A stretch of 64,000 bases of DNA. Source: Lethocerus indicus (Eukaryota > Arthropoda > Insecta > Hemiptera > Belostomatidae). The DNA lies in assembly GCA_019843655.1 (NCBI GenBank), contig JACDQD010000001.1, positions 46,992,443 through 47,056,442 of the forward strand, written 5' to 3'. This document shows, piece after piece, positions 1-18,999 of this stretch (positions within the stretch are counted from its first letter, which is position 1; every line of letters starts with the position of its first letter). The translations under genes and the position numbers were made by a program. The notes beneath the pieces were generated by a model, which was given only the letters and a program-made list of their open reading frames with translations, was not told where the DNA came from and searched no databases.

Positions 1-606
1 CGGTACAGGGATAAGGGGGTTAATCTGAGTCAGAGGATCTGAGCGGCGGCAAAGGGCCGAGTGGGGCCCCTCGTGAACGGAAATAGTGAGAGGTGGGATG
101 TGAAAGGGAAGAGGTGGTATGTAGGCTATAGAGAAAGCACCCTGGAATGTCCAACCCCATAAGGAGTCCCCTTAGCAACTTCTAATCAAACCACCTCCCC
201 CTTTTTCTAGATGAAAACATTAAAGCGGACTACTTTTCGTACGTTGCTTTTCGCCGATTACGCCCTAAGTTTAAATGATAAACTACGCGAAAGCAGTAAT
301 ATTCAGTCTTCCCGATCGGCAGTGTGGACGGCAAAGAGTCGGAGGAATCGAGGAAAGAATATGCAGGACACTTTATTTTTTCAACCCCAAATACAATCAG
401 ATTTACCGATTTTCATCAGGCCTCAAATGTCTGGGATCAAATGATTCGGAGGAATTACCCCCCAAAAAAAGTAGATTTTTCTTTTTCAACCACAGATTAT
501 ATTAGATTTACGATTTGTATCAAGGGTCCCCTGCAATAGTTTTTATAACTCAAATTCCCTCGCACCATAATTATTTTCATGTATACTTACTATTATTGTC
601 CTAAAG

Positions 607-634
607 AATTACTTATGTTTAAACATAAGTAATT
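607..634. repeat. perfect 28-bp palindrome
   Basis: Left arm AATTACTTATGTTT is followed at once by its reverse complement AAACATAAGTAATT, with no spacer (centre GTTTAAAC). A second inverted repeat, AACGAG/CTCGTT with loop GCTTGAAA, follows at 649-668. Confidence 0.95.
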
Positions 635-1004
635 ATGCATGCGCGCCTAACGAGGCTTGAAACTCGTTGCGCTACGTAAATAATGAAAAAGAAAATGTTA
701 TCACAAACTAAATTCTGGCGAGATCGCGTAATACTGAGGGAAGAACCTGGTTTACCAAGGGTTGATCCCCAGCTATTCTGGGATTTTTACCGTGTTTGGG
801 AACCACCCGAGGCAGCCCAGGGGAAGGGTTTTTGCCCATTCCCTTTGGTGTATTGTCTGCTTCCTTTTGTTTACTTTATTAATACTGTAAATAATCGTAA
901 TAAAACCAAAACTGTATTAAATATTGATGCCTATAATATAACGTATGATAATTGTGCACACAAGCAACCTACCTTATGGGCTTGAATGAACTACGATGGT
1001 ATAA

Positions 1005-1007
<3 letters not shown>

Positions 1008-1060
<53 letters not shown>
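1008..1060. repeat. (AT)n microsatellite
   Basis: Pure AT alternation after an ATAAATATAAAT lead-in. Confidence 0.97.
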
Positions 1061-1062
<2 letters not shown>

Positions 1063-2312
1063 CTGTCAGTATATTGGTGTTATGTTTTAACTGCGACACA
1101 ACTCATTGTGCCAACATGCGGCTTTTAAGGCTTGAAACCGTCTTTCGTAGAAATATGACTGCTAAATGCTACACATGTCAGTTTGAATGAAACATGGTTG
1201 GAAAATGGATTTCGCATTTGAAAGGGTGGGGAAAAATAGAAAAGAAAAAGAAAAAGACACCAACAAGTACCGAGTACTGGCAGGGTTTTCTTACCCGGGG
1301 GAATTATTGAAAAATGAATATTGAATAACTGAGAATAAATCGCCGCTCCGAAGATTGCTTCCGTAAAAATTGTTTGCTTTACATCTCGAACACGTGCCCT
1401 TTTGTACATATCGATCCCGATCTTCCGCTTTCCCTATAGGACGTATACGAGGAAATAGGTGCTACTGTATAATTTAGTAGGCGGAGGAATACGCTGTATT
1501 GGCGCTTTATTTGATTCTAAATAAATTTAACTAATCATTTTCATAAACATAATCTATATGCATTGATATAAGTTTAATTTGTTATAATGGTTCAAAAACC
1601 AATGATTTTATCGGAGAGTGTCATGAAGGTGCTGTGATATTTTGTACCTCATAATAGCTACGAATTCAGAACATTATCGATGTCGATTATTGATCACCCA
1701 TTGGTAGCCTGACTAAGATTAGGACGGGATACTACTGAAGCTGACGAGGAGCCGACTTTATTATTCGAGAGCAGAATAAATAGGCGTTTAACATTTAAAC
1801 GTACTCGGCGTTGTTTTTTCCGACTTCTTACGCCCCTTTCTCTTTTATATGTCCACTGAAAGCGTTTGAATGTATGGTTTATGCAGTGACAGTACTACAC
1901 TCTATATTACTAATGATGGAGAAATGCCGAAACGATCGAGCAGGGAGGGAATAGAGAAAATCGTTACCGGTGACACCTTACATTGATTTTGTTGTTATTA
2001 ACGTAATTTACTGTCATTGTTGTGAAACCCGAACCCGTCGTATTTTCAAACGACATGCCGTGATTTTCCGCAAACCGTAAACGGAAACGGCACAGAGGCG
2101 ACTTGAAAATACCAAAAAAATTTGAAAACGATTTCGAAAAATTTTCGAACAGAACTACTAAGGAACTTCGAAGGAGTTGCTACTAATTGAACTGAGACTA
2201 CCGAGTCAACGCCCCTTCATTTACTACATGAAAAGTAATAACGGTTGAAATCCAATAAGCAGAAAATGTGCGGATGATGTAAGGGCATTGTTTATTTTTA
2301 ATAATAAATTGA

Positions 2313-2318
<6 letters not shown>

Positions 2319-2351
<33 letters not shown>
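2319..2351. repeat. (TA)n microsatellite
   Basis: Pure TA alternation of about 33 bp. Confidence 0.95.
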
Positions 2352-2353
<2 letters not shown>

Positions 2354-2689
2354 AAAATTTGCGATAAATTGTATGTTAATAGGAACATTAATAAATTAAA
2401 TGAGATTAGAGCGCCAGTCTAGCATTGAATCGACAGAGTAGGTCAGGGCCATTAAAACGGGAGCCGATACGTGAACTTCGTGTTAATACGCCCAATCGGT
2501 CCATCTCATGTTTTATAGTACTCTCGATCATTGATTAAACGATGTCTCCAGCGAATATTATCACTACTGTATGCTACTGGCTCCATTAGTACCCGTTAGC
2601 TCTATTTACTGTTCGACCAGTTATATAGTTTGTTCCTGAACAACCTGTATACTCCAATCTTTTTCTTCTCTCCAATCTATTTCTCTCTT

Positions 2690-2850
2690 CTGGATGGCAT
2701 GTCTGAATGGTTTGCTCTCAATACTGCCTGGCGACTATTTCTTAAATCTTTACTTCCGAACTAATTTACTCCTCAAGCTCATTCTTGCCGTTGATCTTCG
2801 TTAGAGATACTTTTCCTCGTTTCCGAGCGAAGCGCCCCATCCACGTCGCG
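2690..2850 (+). repeat. dispersed repeat family 3
   Basis: It shares in order GCTCTCAATACTGCCTGGCG, CGAACTAATTTACTCCTC, TTCTTGCCGTTGATCTTCGT, then ACTTTTCCTCGTTTCCGAGC with copies at 7250, 11236, 32345, 36830 and 56735. This is the most frequent family in the window, without coding frame. Confidence 0.6.
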
Positions 2851-9370
<6,520 letters not shown>

Positions 9371-9556
9371 TGAGCGAGAGGGAGGAGATATCCCCGGGAG
9401 TATTAATAGCCGGGCGAAGGGAGTGCTCCCGACGCACAGCTGCCCCCACCATAACGACAATTGAGCCTTAAAGCCTGTTTATTAATACACTCCTCTTGCT
9501 TCCTTCAGTTCTAGGCCCGGGTGTACGACACAACAGTCCTCTTCGTTTACAGCTAC

Positions 9557-9838
9557 CCAAGAGGAAACCGTAGTCGTGAATCGGTTTCGGCTGTCGCAAC
9601 TTTCCCTCGTTTATATTATTTATTATACGAGCTCATCTCGTAATCAACTCAAATTTTTGATAGAAGTAAATGAAAGAATTTATCAAAAGATACGTCGGAC
9701 CCTGATCATAAGGGGTGACCGAACATGAAATTGGAGTATTTTCCTGTCTTAAGAGGAAACCGTACTCCTTAAACGGTTTCAGCTGTCGCAACTTTCGCGC
9801 GATTCCCTGGTTAATATATATTCATTATACGAGCTCAT
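9557..9838 (+). repeat. two tandem copies of a hairpin-bearing unit
   Basis: Units at 9557-9636 and 9749-9838 share AAGAGGAAACCGTA, CGGTTTC.GCTGTCGCAACTT, then a TATAT/TTCATTATACGAGCTCAT end. Each has the inverted arms GAAACCG/CGGTTTC (9564-9570 with 9582-9588; 9756-9762 with 9774-9780) around an 11-nt loop of different sequence. Confidence 0.6.
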
Positions 9839-11235
9839 TTGTGATTTTCACTGTCTGGAACGCAGAGCTCCAACGACACAATTTAAACGTTAATTTCCGA
9901 TAGCGACTGTCAATTTCTGTATTCGCTCCAATACATTAATGTCCTTCGACATTGCAATATTTCAAACGGGAGCTAACTGAAAAGTACTTATTAACCTAAG
10001 GAGCTTTCAGTTTTCCAGTTATCTCTATTTAGTTGGCTTTTATTATGATACGTTTCGGACGTTCGATGGGATTGTGGACGCCTGACCTTTGCAGTTCAGG
10101 GGGACGTAGAGAGCCAACGCAGAGTCTCAGGTACCTAATTATCTCTGTTTATTATTATAGTACAGCTATTCGATTCGGGCAATTCATTTTTTTCTCTTCG
10201 GGAATATCCCGCTTATTGCTTAATTTTTTCAGCAAAGAGATAATTTCACAGTTGTTAAAACCCGGGAGATTCTCGGACCGCTTAAGTAATAAACAGGACG
10301 GCCCAGTATCAGGGATAAGGAGCGAATGAAGAGTCCGAGAGTACACAATTTGCAATCCTTTAAACCCAAATTAAATACCGGGGTAGGCACAAAGTACGTG
10401 TCACGATTCTCTAATTTTTTAAGGACTCGACAACAACCCCTCCCCCCTAAGGCCGCGACACTAAGTGGGAATGAACTAACCTCTAATCCCAGGACCTTAA
10501 ACTAAATCACGTGTCCGCAAAAACCAAAGAATCGAGGGGTCGCACGAAATGGCCCGAGAGTGGATTAGCACCGCCCTTACAACAAACAAGCTATAATTGC
10601 ATTCAACTTGTGACCTTCCAGAAAAAAATTAGTGCCCCTAAACCGTTCATTTTCTACTAACATAAAAATAAAAATATCCCGGCGAGATACCGGTTCGACG
10701 GTTTGCTGACCCTTCCCCCAAACTTTCGAAGCATGTAAATTTTTTAATTAATTTCTTCAATTTCATCTCGTTGAACTTAAACCTCAAATTGTGGAATTTC
10801 TCCATTTTAGTTTAAGGGATTTTTTTGTTATTCCATTTTGATTGTTGATTTGTTACAGTGTTTAGCTCTTCTTCGGTTCTTACTAAATGTCCACTGTTCC
10901 GTTCGAGAACCAGGCGCGTAAATAAGCGAACGCGTGAGGACTGAACGTCCAGTGGAAGTCATTCTTGGAAACAGTGCAACGTTGGTGAACACCGGTCGAA
11001 AGGGCCAGACTAAATACTGTAGGATGGCGGAGCCCGCCTGGTTAGGAGCCCGCCCTCCAGCTGGCACCGAACTGAGGTTCAGACTTTAGTCATGACTAAA
11101 CACGGACGAAAACCGAGGTTATTTCCGGACAGCGAAAAGCCGGCAGCCAAAAACCATAATACTCCGTGAACTAAGTATTCCGAAAAGGTCGCTGCAAGCA
11201 GGTTAAACACCAGCTGTCAGTCACCGGACAGTTTT

Positions 11236-11405
11236 TTCAGACCATTCTCGAGCATGTGTGAAAGTTTCACACTCAAGACTGGTTCTTTAACCTCACGTTC
11301 TGAACTAATTTGTTCTTCTTCTTTCTTGCCATCTGTTTTTTCCGCGAATCTCCGTCAGGGACACTTTTCGTTGTTTCGGAGGAAAGCGCCCTATCCCTAT
11401 CCTTG
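11236..11405 (+). repeat. dispersed repeat family 3
   Basis: GTGTGAAAGTTTCACACTCA, GTTCTGAACTAATTTGTTCT, TTTCTTGCCATCTG, CCGCGAATCTCCGTCAGGGA and AAAGCGCCCTATCCCTATCC recur in the same order as in 56735-56960 (inverted there). Confidence 0.6.
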
Positions 11406-12770
11406 TACATGCGCACGGGAAGAACTTTTAAAGAACTAGTCCGCCGGGCTTTCACTGCTGGTAACCGGACAAAAGGATGAATTTAAAACAAAACCTTGAC
11501 TTTTCGTGCGATTTCTTATGAGAGTTACTACCTCCGGGCAAGTGGGCTATGATTTGGAGGTTGTTCCGTTTGCTCGGAACCGAGTAAAAGCAAGAATGAG
11601 AATTAACATTTTTACAGAGGAGAATTAACACAGGATTAACAATTAACATTTGAGAGCTTAACATTAACAAAGCTTAAGATTAACAATACACATTCACTTA
11701 TGCCAAATAAACTAGACAACTCCGCTAGATATCTGCAATAACCAGCGGTAGATTCCGAACTTGAACGCTAGCCGGTTAAATGTTTCAGATTCCACCACAG
11801 AGAATATGTATAAAATACTACGCCCGCACTACACTGTGTTTGGTGTGAGGTTAGTCCCCCGATTTGGGCTTCCCCCAGCCGTCAATACGTCGTAATCGCT
11901 CGGCATTATACGGTGAAGTCATGCACCGATGTAGCATCCTGTTAGCACAATCGCATCACTGTCCTACATTGTTCTATTCGTGGATCCAAACACTATCTGA
12001 ATATTTTCCGAAGATTTATGTCTAATGGGTTGGAATCAGTAAATCGTTTCATTATCTTAATTTCTTGGCTATTCCTTTTCATAATTGATATCATCCTCTA
12101 ACTATACACTGCTTAAGATATTAAGTGTGAAGTTGATCTAGTCGATAAGCTATTCACTGAACGCAGTATGAATTTATTTATTCATTTACTTGTCTTTGTA
12201 TTTGTTTTGCCATGCGATATTCGGTATTGCGATCAGCATCCATCAGCATTGATGAAAAAACTATCACGGCTGATACCTATTATACTCTTTTAAGATGTTT
12301 ATATTTTCATTACTAATTTACATCTCGATGTAAAACAGCAGAAACATTGAAGCCCAGACAATTTGTTTCACAGACCTCCTCGAACACGAATGAATTTAAT
12401 TATACACCCAGTTGAGAAGTACTAGACAGTGGACATAGAGTGATGGACTGCTTATCAATAAGAGTCTCATTCGTCTCCTTATCTGAACCAATCATTTATA
12501 TCTCCAGTAAACCCGGCTCGAAGATGGACTTTCTGTTCCTCTCCGAAATGGACCTAAATGATAGAACCAGTTTTAGATTCAGGAAACTCTAAACTCAATA
12601 TTATCGTGAGAATTTAAAATAGAAACAATATTTGTAATATTAATGAGAAATAATTCCTTTATGACCTATGTATGGCTCTCTGTCTGGAGAAATCAGTAAA
12701 TGAACCACAGGTGTAAGTAACACTCAAGGCATAAAGAGGTTCACCATAAAGCAAGACGACGCCCGAACAA

Positions 12771-13102
12771 AGTGCAAAGTGCTACTGTGAAGTGAAACCT
12801 ATAAATGTGCCAGTTTAAGTGACTAACAATAACAGTGTAACAGTGTTATAGTGCTAACGGCGGTATACGACCGGTCTTAAACTGTCGCCAGTGCTACAAA
12901 TGGCGTGCCCACGTTCTCTGATTTTTAGTAATGCTCCCGATCGCCATACCAACACTGTGCACAAAACAAAGCACACTTTGTCCTAATACTCGCGTATACG
13001 AATATAGAAGGCCCTTGGGCCGGCATGCATATGTCAAATATTTGTATACTGTCTACGATATCCTATGTATATTTAAAGAAAAATAAAGTATTTGCAATCT
13101 TT
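12771..13102 (+). mobile_element. retroelement copy (family 1), diverged
   Basis: It shares with 58785-59188 the GTGAAGTGAAA leader, AATGTGCCAGTT, GTGCTAACGGCGGTATACGA, a GGCCGGCATGCATATG stretch and the end AAAGAAAAATAAAGTATTTG. It is strongly diverged and internally shortened, so it is an old copy. No coding capacity. Confidence 0.6.
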
Positions 13103-13912
13103 AAGCAAGAGACTCGTGTAATGCTACCGATGACGGAGAATCAAACGACTCTGTGATCTCGGTTACGCTTCTACGATCCGACATTGTCAAATTTCAAACC
13201 CGATAACCCGCCCAATAAAATGCTCCTTATACTAATCTCACTGTATACGGCCATCGATACGGAGGATGCCGTTGTCTAGTCTACGCTTGATTCCCGCCCT
13301 GTATACATTTCAATCAATTTGCATCAATGTAATTGATCCCCGGAACGCTGATTTTCAATTCTGTACTCAAGATCAACATTTTTCAGGAATAAATTGCTAA
13401 TTGTCCGTTTCGTTACTGTGGGATTGTGCTTTTTAAGTATTTTTTTTAAATTCTTAATTATTCCTCAAGGATGTGATTTAAAAAATTCTAACAGTAATTT
13501 ATCTTGCATAATTTGACGATTGATTAACTTAATTTTTATACGTTTGTTTTATATAAAAGATTCATTCCGTTTGTTACTCCGTTGTTGCGTCCGTATTTGT
13601 TACTATCAACGCCATTCTTATCGTACAGGCCAATTCAAATTTGAGGAACAATGTCCGTAATAGCATTAAACGCGTGATTGCTTTGTTATTTTGCCACATT
13701 CAATTAATGTATTATAAGAAAATGTTCACGAAATAAAAAGTAATTTATTTATCACAACTTTCCTCCAACTACAGCAAGGTGTTGGCTAGAACTGAGCAGC
13801 TAAATATGATAGGAGGGTCAGGAGCACCGTGAAAACACTTTCATTGGGGAAAAAAACGTTATTGCTTTTTTTAATTAAGCCTATTTCCCCCTATTTTAAC
13901 TCCTGCGTTACG

Positions 13913-13972
13913 CCATCTTCAGTTGCATACTGTTAGAAAAACAGTTACGTGCTTTAGTAGTGTCGCCAATGA
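13913..13972 (+). repeat. inverted dispersed repeat, left copy
   Basis: CATCTTCAGTTGCATACTGT, TAGAAAAACAGTTACGTG and TAGTGTCGCCAATG match the reverse complement of 20585-20645. A third fragment (CATTGGCGATACAACTAAAA) is at 33482-33501. Confidence 0.55.
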
Positions 13973-14049
13973 TTAGTTCCTAATCGATCAGTTTGATAAT
14001 ACTATCATGGCCAATTTTTGTGTTTGTATGTGAATTGTAAGGGGTAATT

Positions 14050-15272
14050 ATCTTTTACAAAAAGTGGAGGAACCTCGACTTAGTTAACAACCGCCAAGCA
14101 TATTTCTATTTCCAATGGATGAAAGAAAGAAGAATCCTGATCAGTTTTTGCTTTCATTTTTCGAAGCGAATTTATTATTCGCTATAATATAATATAAATT
14201 AAATTATATAGAATGTATTTTCCTTTTTTCGGCTAGATCATATTCGGATTGTTGGTTTCAAAACAGGGTTTCGCGTTTCACCTGCAGCGGCGAATGAAAT
14301 ACGCCGTGCGACGCGAATAGGGTATGTATATTGCGTTTTACTTGGGCGTCGGGACCCAATCAGGAACATTTTACGAGTTGGATTTTATGAGGTACTGTGG
14401 CACCGCGACCGATTGTTTCCACTCCTCTTTTCTGGCATTAAGTTCTTCCAGGGATATTCCAAACCATAATGTGTTTTTTGAGTTGCCTATACAAAACAAT
14501 TTTAAAGGCTCTTTCTGATTAATGACAATGCGCTTCGCTTAGCCTCCTCATAACTCTATTTTCATATATAAACTTTAATAATGTCTATAAAATAAATCGG
14601 TCTACTATACCTTTTCGTTGTTGCTCAATTTGTACCCAATTTTGTATAGATCGGAGGAGCGAATGTAAGTTTTTAAAACTTTCTGATAGGACCGAATATG
14701 TCTGTCATTCCAACATTAAATTCTAATACTGATAATGTTAATAAGTCTTAATCTGGACCGGGAATACCGATACGGGAATACGAAACCCTCACGGATTTAT
14801 TGAGTTCACTACACAAACCAATTTTTAGTCTTATTTCTCCGCGTATATCGGCGACAGGAAAAAATGCTCTACTAAAAAATTATGTCTTTAAAAAAATCTT
14901 ATTTCTAATTAAAGGCAACACGATTCGCTTAGGATCCTCATAACTTCATTATCGTAAATATACTTTAATGAAAACTAACTACCATCAAATAAATCGGTCA
15001 ATTATATCTTCTTCTCTTGGGTGCTCCAACTTTTACAGTAACATATATTTATATACGTATGTAATTTCTAAGAGAATCACTTTTTATAAGAAGTGGAAGG
15101 AGAAGCTATCTTACTCTCTAGGCTGATTTAGTCAACCACCGCCAAGAATATTCACATTTCAAAGGAGGAAAGAAACAGGAGAATCCTGATCTCATTTTTC
15201 GAAGCGAATTATAATTTAATTTCTTTTTTCGGCCACATTATATTCAGACTGGAGGTTCAATTCAGGGTTTCA
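14050..15272 (+). repeat. nested local duplications
   Basis: Segment X occurs at 14050-14275 and 15076-15272 (AACCGCCAAGCATATT / ACCGCCAAGAATATT; GAATCCTGATC; CATTTTTCGAAGCGAATT; CAGGGTTTC). Segment Y occurs between them at 14505-14630 and 14893-15040 (CGCTTCGCTTAGCCTCCTCA / CGATTCGCTTAGGATCCTCA; AAATAAATCGGTC). The order is X-Y-Y-X, all in the same orientation. No gene seen. Confidence 0.6.
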
Positions 15273-16244
15273 ACACGGATTCAATTTCTTATAGCTCAAT
15301 GGAGCGAATAAACATTTTTCATTAGACTACAAATCAATATTCAAGGTCAAAACTGGTTGTAGCTGCCAATCGCGCTATATATGCAGTTTTGACAAGAAAA
15401 AATCAATATTCAACATCCCAATGGTCGCCGAAAAAAATGCAATTACAAATTAATTAACCCCTCGCTAAGTGAGCAGATACAGAATATCAGAGTTCTATTC
15501 ATTTTTTCATACATTAATAAACATTTTTTAGTCGAGACATGTCGATGTCGCCCGAAATCCTCTTATAGGCCGTTTTAGAAAAACTACCACGATTTTAGTG
15601 TTAGTGTATTTGAAGCAGTAGGGGAAAATAACGGACCGGGAGGAATGCGTTTGTTAAACTGTACACAGAAGCGCCCATTAAAAGTTCTCTTACTGAAGAA
15701 CCCTAGGCGCTGCGCCCGAATAGAACCGAAATAGATACACCGCCGCCCCCTCCTCTCCCAATGGAGGTTATGCCAAGTCCCGTTATCTGAAGGATACACG
15801 GCGAGTTTTATCCAATTAGCGAGTGTGAACGGTAGCAGGGGGGTTGGAGAAGGCGCCCACGCTGAAAAACACCACCGCTGCCGATAGCGATGATGAACCC
15901 CTCTCAATCGCGCCCCCGCCCCATGGCCCCCCTCCCTCAAATTGTTTCCGGAAAATCCCTCCCAGAACAACTGCAAATTGGAAGCCGCGTTCCTTTCGGA
16001 TCGGACAGTTCGGAAAAACGAAGTTGGTACAGTTCCCTTCGGTTTCCCGACATAAAATCCGATTTCGTCCGGAGACCACGGGCGCCTTCGACCGCCAAAA
16101 CGAGCGGCACTGAATTATCAAGAGCTCCGATTTGAACGAAGCTTCTAACCGCTAACTTGTACGAATTAACAATATTCTCAATTAAAGCACGTACCGAGGT
16201 CTAGTATTTTCCTGCTCCGAGACTCCCAAAAAAGTGGACCATTT

Positions 16245-16730
16245 TAATGTTTAATATATTTAATTATATTTACGTTTAACGTTACATATTCAAATATGTG
16301 CATTCAAACCTGATTGCTCTACCTGGGGATTAGATTCACATTTCATTAAGTTCATAAATAATTATGAGGGCTACCACTTAACCACTGGACAAGTCGCTCC
16401 CGACCAATATCCCTATCGAATGATGAGAAAAGTATTAAGCTATACAATTAACAATATCATAATAATCACGGATACCTGGGAATTTATTACTCCAAGATTA
16501 CTCGACTATTTTCCCGCTGTCAACATTGTTAAAAATGTTTAATATATTACGAATACATTTAACATACGTCGTACGAAAATTCGGTACATATTCCAAATAT
16601 GCACATACAAACAAATGCTCTACCCTGAGATTAGATTCATATTGCCAATAATAATTAATGAATACTAATGCTCCAGTCGCATCTTGACGAAGATCATTAC
16701 TGAATGATAAGAAAAGAATCAAGATTTGTA
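16245..16730 (+). repeat. diverged tandem duplication, about 285-bp period
   Basis: 16245-16445 and 16533-16730 share AATGTTTAATATATT, ACATATTC.AAATATG.CAT, TGCTCTACC, GATTAGATTCA, AATTAT/AATGA and GAATGATGAGAAAAG. No coding content. An 88-codon frame on the minus strand over it is noise. Confidence 0.55.
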
Positions 16731-17029
16731 CGCTGATTTTTATTTTAATGTTATAGTTGTTCACTTTTAAATATTCCTATCATTCCACACTATTGTTAAC
16801 TAATTTCTATTTTTCTTAATATTCCAGATAAAGAAATTTAGAGCTCATCAAGTGCGTATTGTGTCAGGATCGATCATACGAAAAAATGGCATCATTTTCA
16901 TTAGAGTACATATTGGAAATTATGGTAATCATTTCATATCGTACCAGAAAAACTAAAGAATACCCCCGGCCTAGAATCGTAGCCTAAAAATCAGCGCAAC
17001 GAGCGTTGTAAGACGGCTCCTTCCGCGTG

Positions 17030-17290
17030 TGCAGATGGCCATTATAATTCACTGGCCCCAGTTGCATCCAGCGATAGAGCGCATTGATAAGGAAGCCCCT
17101 TTATTGCCGGCAGTAGGTCGATAATTAAAATCGCCCCCCGGCGAAGAAAGCTCTCTCTGGTGCCGATCCCAAGTCCCGGTTTATATCGGCTTAGTTTTTC
17201 GGCGTAAAAACAACCCCGGTCCAACTGAAAGAGCCGGGGTTTTATTGCCGCGTTTTATTGGCGGGCTTTATTGCCTTTCGAAAGGAGGAG
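17030..17290. promoter_or_regulatory. candidate enhancer with four TTTATTG sites
   Basis: TTTATTGC/G occurs at 17100, 17241, 17254 and 17267 within a GC-balanced tract that differs from its AT-rich flanks. The heptamer fits Caudal/Abd-B-type homeodomain sites. Inference only: no conservation data are available. Confidence 0.25.
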
Positions 17291-18999
17291 GTTCTCAGAA
17301 ACCGGGAGATAAATGAAGCCGAATTGGAGGGTACGCCGAAATGTTCATGTTTCATGGAGCAGCGGTCACCGAAGGTAAATGAAATGCGGGCCCCATGCGA
17401 GGATTGCAATAACCGTTGTGGAACACAGGCACAGGACTCTTTATTTCGGAAATTCCTCTATGAAATTACATTTCTTTGAAATCCGATCCTCGTACTTCAC
17501 GTATTTTCATTGGCCCTACTAATAATTTATATACAGGAGACCCTTGGTTAATGCGGTTTTGAAAAATTATGTTTGATGCCATTCCTTGAAATATATGGCA
17601 TAAATTATCATTAGTGAGCTTTCTTTTTAATTACGCAGATCTTCGGAAGCAATGGCAATTTACTACAGCGCCCTCGAGCCGAAGCGGCGGACGCGACAAT
17701 CGCTGCCTACTGGCCGTTTATACTGTTCAATAGAAATTTGTACCGATAGGATGCTTCGTCCCTATCCCCATGATAATTATTCAAGGTAAACAAAAATAAG
17801 GCGTCTTCTGGTACGAAGCAGATAATATTTATATCCCCTGAACACGGTCGCCCATAAACTATCTTCAACATCTTATCCAACGATGCGTTCATTCACGGCC
17901 GCAGTTCAGAATGCGATACTTTAATCTAATGTTTCTTTTCTGTCCCCGTGTCGTCCTTATTTTGTCTGAAATATACCCCATATTTTCCGGAACATTAATG
18001 TCACCGGTCAGAAAGACAGACGAGGACCCTATCTCGATGACGGTCATTTGCGCACAGAAGGCAACCAGGGGGCATAAAATTATAGGAAAAAATGGCCGGT
18101 CGCTATCTATCCCGGCTTCCTAACACAAAAAGGGCCAATAATTAAAATCAAAATCGTATAACTCATAAGGAACTGGTCCAATTAACTGCGTAGTTAATTA
18201 TCTTGTTAGTAAGATAGTGCGAAAGTCGTTTATTAATAACGAAAATATATTTCATATATACGTTCAACATGTATATACAAAAGACCAGAAAACGTAGTAC
18301 TATAATATATTAATTTCAGGGCTTTTACAGCTGTAAAAAACATTGATACGACAAATATTGTAACTAATTTCCAATTGTAACTAATTATTTGATTGTCAAA
18401 AATAAAATTTAAAGTATAATTAAAAGTGCTGTAATTTAAAGGGGGGGCATGTTATGTTTTAAATATACATTCTTTATATACACTATCTGTTCATCCCTTC
18501 GTTTTCATTTGCAGTCCCCAAAGCATCAAATTATAAACAAGCCTAAAATCAGTGTTCTGTCAGGCTATTGATTTTACTGAAACGCTCCTTTATTGTTATT
18601 TAATACGACGTAAACTCCCCGTGAACGTAAAACGTGAACTCATTTATACATGGAATAATGAGTAAAAGAATATATATTTCTCAACCTGTAATTATCGGCC
18701 ACGTGTTTGTATTCCACACACTGCCGTCAATTTTAATTAGAAGACTAACTGCGATTAGCCAGCGTTTTAATAAACGGGGAGGTTTTACGGTGGAAAAAAG
18801 CAATAAAGAGAAAGAGGCGTGCTGGAGGGATGTTTCGTGACGGATAATGAGCCTCGAGGGGTGCAATTTTAAGCAGTACTTCCGGAAGTTCCAAGATCGT
18901 AAAAAAAAATGCAGGGATAGGACTTAAAACGTGTCCCCGCCAAATACTCATAAAACAACCTGCTTGAAACTTGCAAAGGACTATTTATTTCTGCACACA

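Larger units (their letters stand above)
1..2689. other. non-coding, no gene seen
   Basis: Open frames of 60-109 codons here show no domain, splice context or composition signal. Apart from the palindrome, the AT microsatellites and short GGCTTGAAAC strings (654-663, 1128-1137; GGCTCGAAACTCATTG at 5134), nothing is recognised. Confidence 0.6.
9839..16244. other. non-coding, local duplications, no gene seen
   Basis: Contains a cluster of ATTAACA heptamers at 11603-11685, family 3 and family 1 repeat copies, the X-Y-Y-X duplication and an ordinary GC-richer patch at 15.6-16.1 kb. In that patch long frames exist on both strands, including 130 codons minus, which is a sign of low stop density rather than a gene. 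Confidence 0.5.

Noticed and set aside
15584..16135. Overlapping frames up to 130 codons on both strands
   Set aside because: Same pattern of chance frames in a GC-richer patch; no family resemblance.
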